The notes beneath the pieces are model-generated. The model ran no database searches. It was not told the DNA's origin and saw only the letters and a list, made by a program, of their open reading frames with translations. Shown here one piece after another: positions 60,801-64,000 of a DNA stretch of 64,000 nucleotides (its first letter is position 1; each line of letters begins with the position of its first letter). The stretch comes from Anaspis maculata. Lineage: Eukaryota > Arthropoda > Insecta > Coleoptera > Scraptiidae. The DNA lies in NCBI GenBank assembly GCA_949128115.1, contig OX421966.1, positions 36,845,042 to 36,909,041 of the forward strand, in the 5' to 3' direction. The translations under genes and the position numbers were made by a program.

Positions 60801-61454
60801 ACAGAAAAAAAATCTCCCATCATTTCGCGGATTTGTTCAGGTGAGTGGGTATACAGTGCTGAAAGTTTATCATGCCGTTGCCGCGAATTGAACATCAGTA
60901 AAAGTTGGCTTCGCGGTAGATGCAATCGTTATTGGCCACTTGCAGTTTATACTCTGCAGTTGTTGCACCTCTATCCAAACATTTGGTTTAAAAATACATC
61001 CAGCCTTGGCAATAGCATTAATTCTGATGCTGCGGTGTTTATGTCTGCTTGTTTTAGAAGATGCAGCGAGCATTTTTATCGATGTAGGAAATCGCGTGTG
61101 ATGACAACCTGATTTCAAAACTGAATGTTTCCCGGAAATTTATTTACAGAAAAAATGAACGGAATTTGTCTTACTGAAAGACATAGATTGGTCAGTGAAA
61201 CTTTGAAAGTTGTGATGAATAAATAAGTACCTATCAAGTATCGAAAATACGATTTTAAATTCTAGCACCACTGCTATATCAACCATTTTTAAAATTAATA
61301 CTAAGAACCAATTAGTAAACTAGGTAGATACGTGATAAATGATCAATTGCAACTTATTTCAAAACAGAGAACTAAGTAGGTACACTGTAGGATCTCAGAA
61401 TCTCATCCAATCGGTAATAAAAAAAAATTATGAAATTTCGCCATGTTCACATCT
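57859..61454. other. 3.6-kb stretch with no recognised gene
   Basis: Two overlapping open frames (58165-58428 and 58425-58868, plus strand) resemble no family I know and may be chance. A richer segment at 60640-60840 also lacks recognisable coding content. Confidence 0.4.
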
Positions 61455-61706
61455 AAGGCCCAGTTGCTTACTTCGTAATCAACTTTAAACTTGGTTTGGT
61501 TGCCATAGATTCACAATTATTTCCATAGTAACCAAACCGAGTTTAAAGTTAAACTCTAACGCCGCGTTGCTCACTTCGAGTTTAACTTTAAACTTGTTTT
61601 GGTTGCCATAGATTTAATTGTTGCCAATTATTTCCATAGTAACCAAACCGGGTTCAAAGTTAAACTGGAAGTGAGCAACCTGGCTAAGTGAGCAACCCGG
61701 CGTTAG
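61455..61706. repeat. two tandem small palindromes with GTTGCTCACTT ends
   Basis: Two ~110-130 bp units each read 'gttgctcacttcgagtttaa', 'ggttgccatagatt', 'atttccatagtaaccaaacc' and back. They are probably two adjacent MITEs or one duplicated MITE. Confidence 0.65.
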
Positions 61707-61854
61707 TTGAACACGACATTTGAATTTTACAATATTGAAGAATTTTATATTATACAAGGTCTTGCTACAGTTCGTCGGACTTCCCTAGCACCCTGCCCTT
61801 ACGGAACAGAAAAAAGTCTAATACAAAAACCAAGATTTTTTAAAATGAAATGCC

Positions 61855-62141
61855 TGAGGAGCTTGTGGTGTGGTGGTCAGCGCGTTCGACTGCCATGCTA
61901 GAGGTCGCGAGCTCCATCTCCGCCGAGGACAGATCTTCGCCTCGAAAACAAGCTTCTTGATTCAGTTGGAATGCTTGCTGAATGCAAGCGCATAACAAGT
62001 AAAATACGAACGATGGTGCCGACTCCATGCGATGTTGGTGGTTGTTAAAAATCCCTACCCTGTGTTGGAACACACAGGGGTTCAAAATTTTTGATATAGT
62101 AGAGGAAAGCATTCACCGGCGTCGGTGAAACGGAAAAAAAG
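61855..62141 (+). mobile_element. tRNA-derived SINE, 287 bp
   Basis: A perfect 10-bp duplication, ATGAAATGCC, flanks it (61845-61854 and 62142-62151). The head is tRNA-like: an A box in TGGTGGTCAGCGCG (61871-61884) and, about 30 bp on, a decayed B box in GAGCTCCATCTCC (61909-61921). The 3' end is a short A-rich tail (GGAAAAAAAG). Confidence 0.8.
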
Positions 62142-62210
62142 ATGAAATGCCCCTACTTTTGAGTAGTGTAATTATTTCAGTAAAAATGAAAAACGAGGTG
62201 AAAAGCAATC

Positions 62211-62778
62211 AAGTAAATAATAAATAAATAAATAAATAAATTCAGTTTATTAGTTCCGTTCATACAAAATATATAAAATATATGTATAGAACATAAAATA
62301 ACCTTGAATGGTTGTGGAACGTGTCAGTAAATAGGTATATACAAAGCTGTCAATACAATATCACATCATTCAAGTCATTAAAATTATTGTATAGATAAAA
62401 TACAAATCACAGTAGATAAAAACATCTGAACTCAAACGTAAAGAGCATCAAGAAAAATCTACATCCAGATACACTAAGCCTGTAGGCTCATTGTTTCCTC
62501 GTCTGAGAGGTACTCGCTCAAGGTGTAGTATGCTTTGCTAAGCAGAAAGCTTTTGAGCCTTTTTCAGAGAACTCTGTGAGGCAACTCCCTGAAGGCCACC
62601 GAAAGCTTATTGTATGTTTTTATTAATTGGAATCGAACGTTCTTTTGTATGTACACATAGTTGCACCTTTCACCTTCCCAAGAAGATCCTTCCTGTTGCG
62701 AGTGTCATGTGTGGGGTTTCTCATATGGGCATCATTGAAAAGATCTTTGTTCTTTAATACAAAAACGACTGCCTCGTA
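62211..62778 (-). pseudogene. LINE (non-LTR) 3' fragment with reverse transcriptase C-terminus
   Basis: On the minus strand, 62760 to 62490 reads as the end of a CR1/jockey-like reverse transcriptase: HDTRNRKDLLGK, then after stops and a frame change YNKLSVAFRELPHRVL and FLLSKAYYTLSEYL. A ~240-bp 3' UTR with AATAAA leads to a (TTTA)n tail (62211-62241). The 5' side is cut by the fold-back element at 62779. Confidence 0.75.
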
Positions 62779-63822
62779 TACAGGTGGTCCGACTTTCATG
62801 TCATTAAATTTAAGGGTCGATAAAGAATGGAAAATGAAGGGAACTTTCTTCAGAAAACATATTTGAAAAATGCCTAATAACAGAGATACAGCCCTTCAAA
62901 GTTGGAAATAAATAATCGTTTTTTCCGCATAACTTTTGAACTGTTCAACCGATTTGATTCAAAATGGAACCAAATGTTTACTGAAATTATCCCCTGTCGA
63001 ACAATCATAACATATTCCATAAAAAAGTTTCAGGGGCGTAGACATTAGGGGGTGTCTCTACTTTTCCTCCCCTATTTTTCACCTCCCAAGTTATTTTTGG
63101 AAACTGTTCATAATTTTGAATTCTACGCTCAATTTAGAAGAAAAAGTCACCCTTGCAAAATTTTGATTAGAGGCTTCGTTTAGGAGATATTTGAGTTATA
63201 AACTTTGAAAAACATCCCGAAATCGCCACTTTCCAGAGCCTAAATTGTTCTTTCCAGAAAATTTCTCGTGTTTTGAAGAAAAATGGTGGTTTATCAACTT
63301 AGAAATTCTAGAAAACCTATTTCAGCTGAGAAATCATGTTTTTTTTTGGATATTAATTTTTAGACCTTTGAAAGTTGTGCTTTTGAGATGTTTTCCAAAC
63401 CTTCAATCCTAAATATCTCCCAAACAAAGCCTCTGATCAAAATTTTGCAACGGTGATTTTTTCTTCAAAATTGAACGTAAAATTCAAAATTATGAAGTTT
63501 CCAAAAATAACTAGGGGGTGAGAAATAAGGGGGGAAAAGTAGGGACACCCCGTAATGTCTACGCTCCTGAAACTTTTTTATGGAACATGTTATGATTGTT
63601 TGACAGGGGATAATTTCAGTAGACCTTTAGTTTAATTTTGAATCAAATCGGTTAAACGGTTCAAAAGTTATGCGGAAAAAACGATTATTTATTTCCATCT
63701 TTGAAGGGCTGTATCTCTGTTATTAGGCATTTCTCAAATATGTTTTCTGAAAAAAGTCTCCTTCATTTTTTATGCTCTATCGATCCTTGAATTTAATGAC
63801 ATAAAAGTCGGACCACCCTGTA
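62779..63822. mobile_element. fold-back element inserted in the LINE
   Basis: The ends TACAGGTGGTCCGACTTTC and 'aaagtcggaccaccctgta' pair, with ~500-bp arms alignable to the centre near 63310. TA lies on both sides. Confidence 0.85.
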
Positions 63823-63824
63823 TA

Positions 63825-64000
63825 TACCGGGTGATCATTTGAAAACTATCCACCTGCAATATCTCCCGATTCCTAGTGAATATTTTTTCGAGCAAAAACA
63901 GGTCGATTTTTTATTGGGGGGGGGGGACATCTAAAACAAACATTAGCAGATTTCTATATTCACCCCCCTCGCCCCCACTCGCCCCAACTTTGAAATTTCA
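63825..64000. mobile_element. second copy of the TACCGGGTGATCA fold-back family, cut by window end
   Basis: It starts TACCGGGTGATCATTTGAAA, two bases (TA) after the preceding element, and follows the left arm of the element at 31585 closely to the end of the window. Confidence 0.8.

Overview
The window looks like nuclear DNA from an arthropod, most probably an insect. Its coding segments are split by GT-AG introns, non-coding DNA is AT-rich and full of transposons, and the phrase 'taggtacctac' recurs throughout. A plant-sap-feeding hemipteran such as a whitefly would fit, but that is a guess from style. Nothing bacterial, plasmid or phage-like is present, and I see no rRNA, tRNA or CRISPR array.

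Genes (about 2.2-30.6 kb). The only convincing host genes are three alkaline phosphatase (ALP) paralogues in a row on the plus strand. ALP-A (2225-9690) has a signal-peptide exon and four further exons, but its C-terminal exon, which should carry the last zinc-binding His, was not found. ALP-B (24292-28085) has the metal-site body and terminal exon, but its signal-peptide exon was not found. ALP-C (28643-30608) is complete: six exons, 496 codons and introns of only 50-178 bp. The metal ligands and nucleophilic serine are visible in every segment present. ALP-B and ALP-C stop soon after the last conserved cysteines with no hydrophobic GPI signal, so secreted soluble enzymes are likely. All splice junctions except one are phase 1, so the two incomplete genes could be joined in frame in several ways.

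Introns and the 9.7-24.3 kb gap are packed with mobile DNA. This includes a Helentron-like (HINE/DINE-1-type) element filling the first ALP-A intron, a 488-bp element with an 8-bp target duplication, an almost perfect 1.16-kb palindrome just after the last ALP-A exon, a 2-kb hAT-like element with two nested fold-back elements, and a decayed Ty3/gypsy integrase inside an ALP-B intron.

30.6-64 kb holds no host gene that I recognise. It is a layered repeat landscape. There are more than a dozen fold-back elements ending in TACAGGGTG or TACCGGGTG at TA sites, one of them with a Tc1-type transposase remnant. There is a second gypsy relic, a nine-unit ~120-bp satellite, a Gly-rich/Pro-rich minisatellite split by two fold-back elements, and three head-to-tail Helentron-like copies carrying a ~265-bp satellite (51.1-57.1 kb). 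A tRNA-derived SINE with a clean target duplication and a LINE tail broken by a fold-back element lie near the right end.
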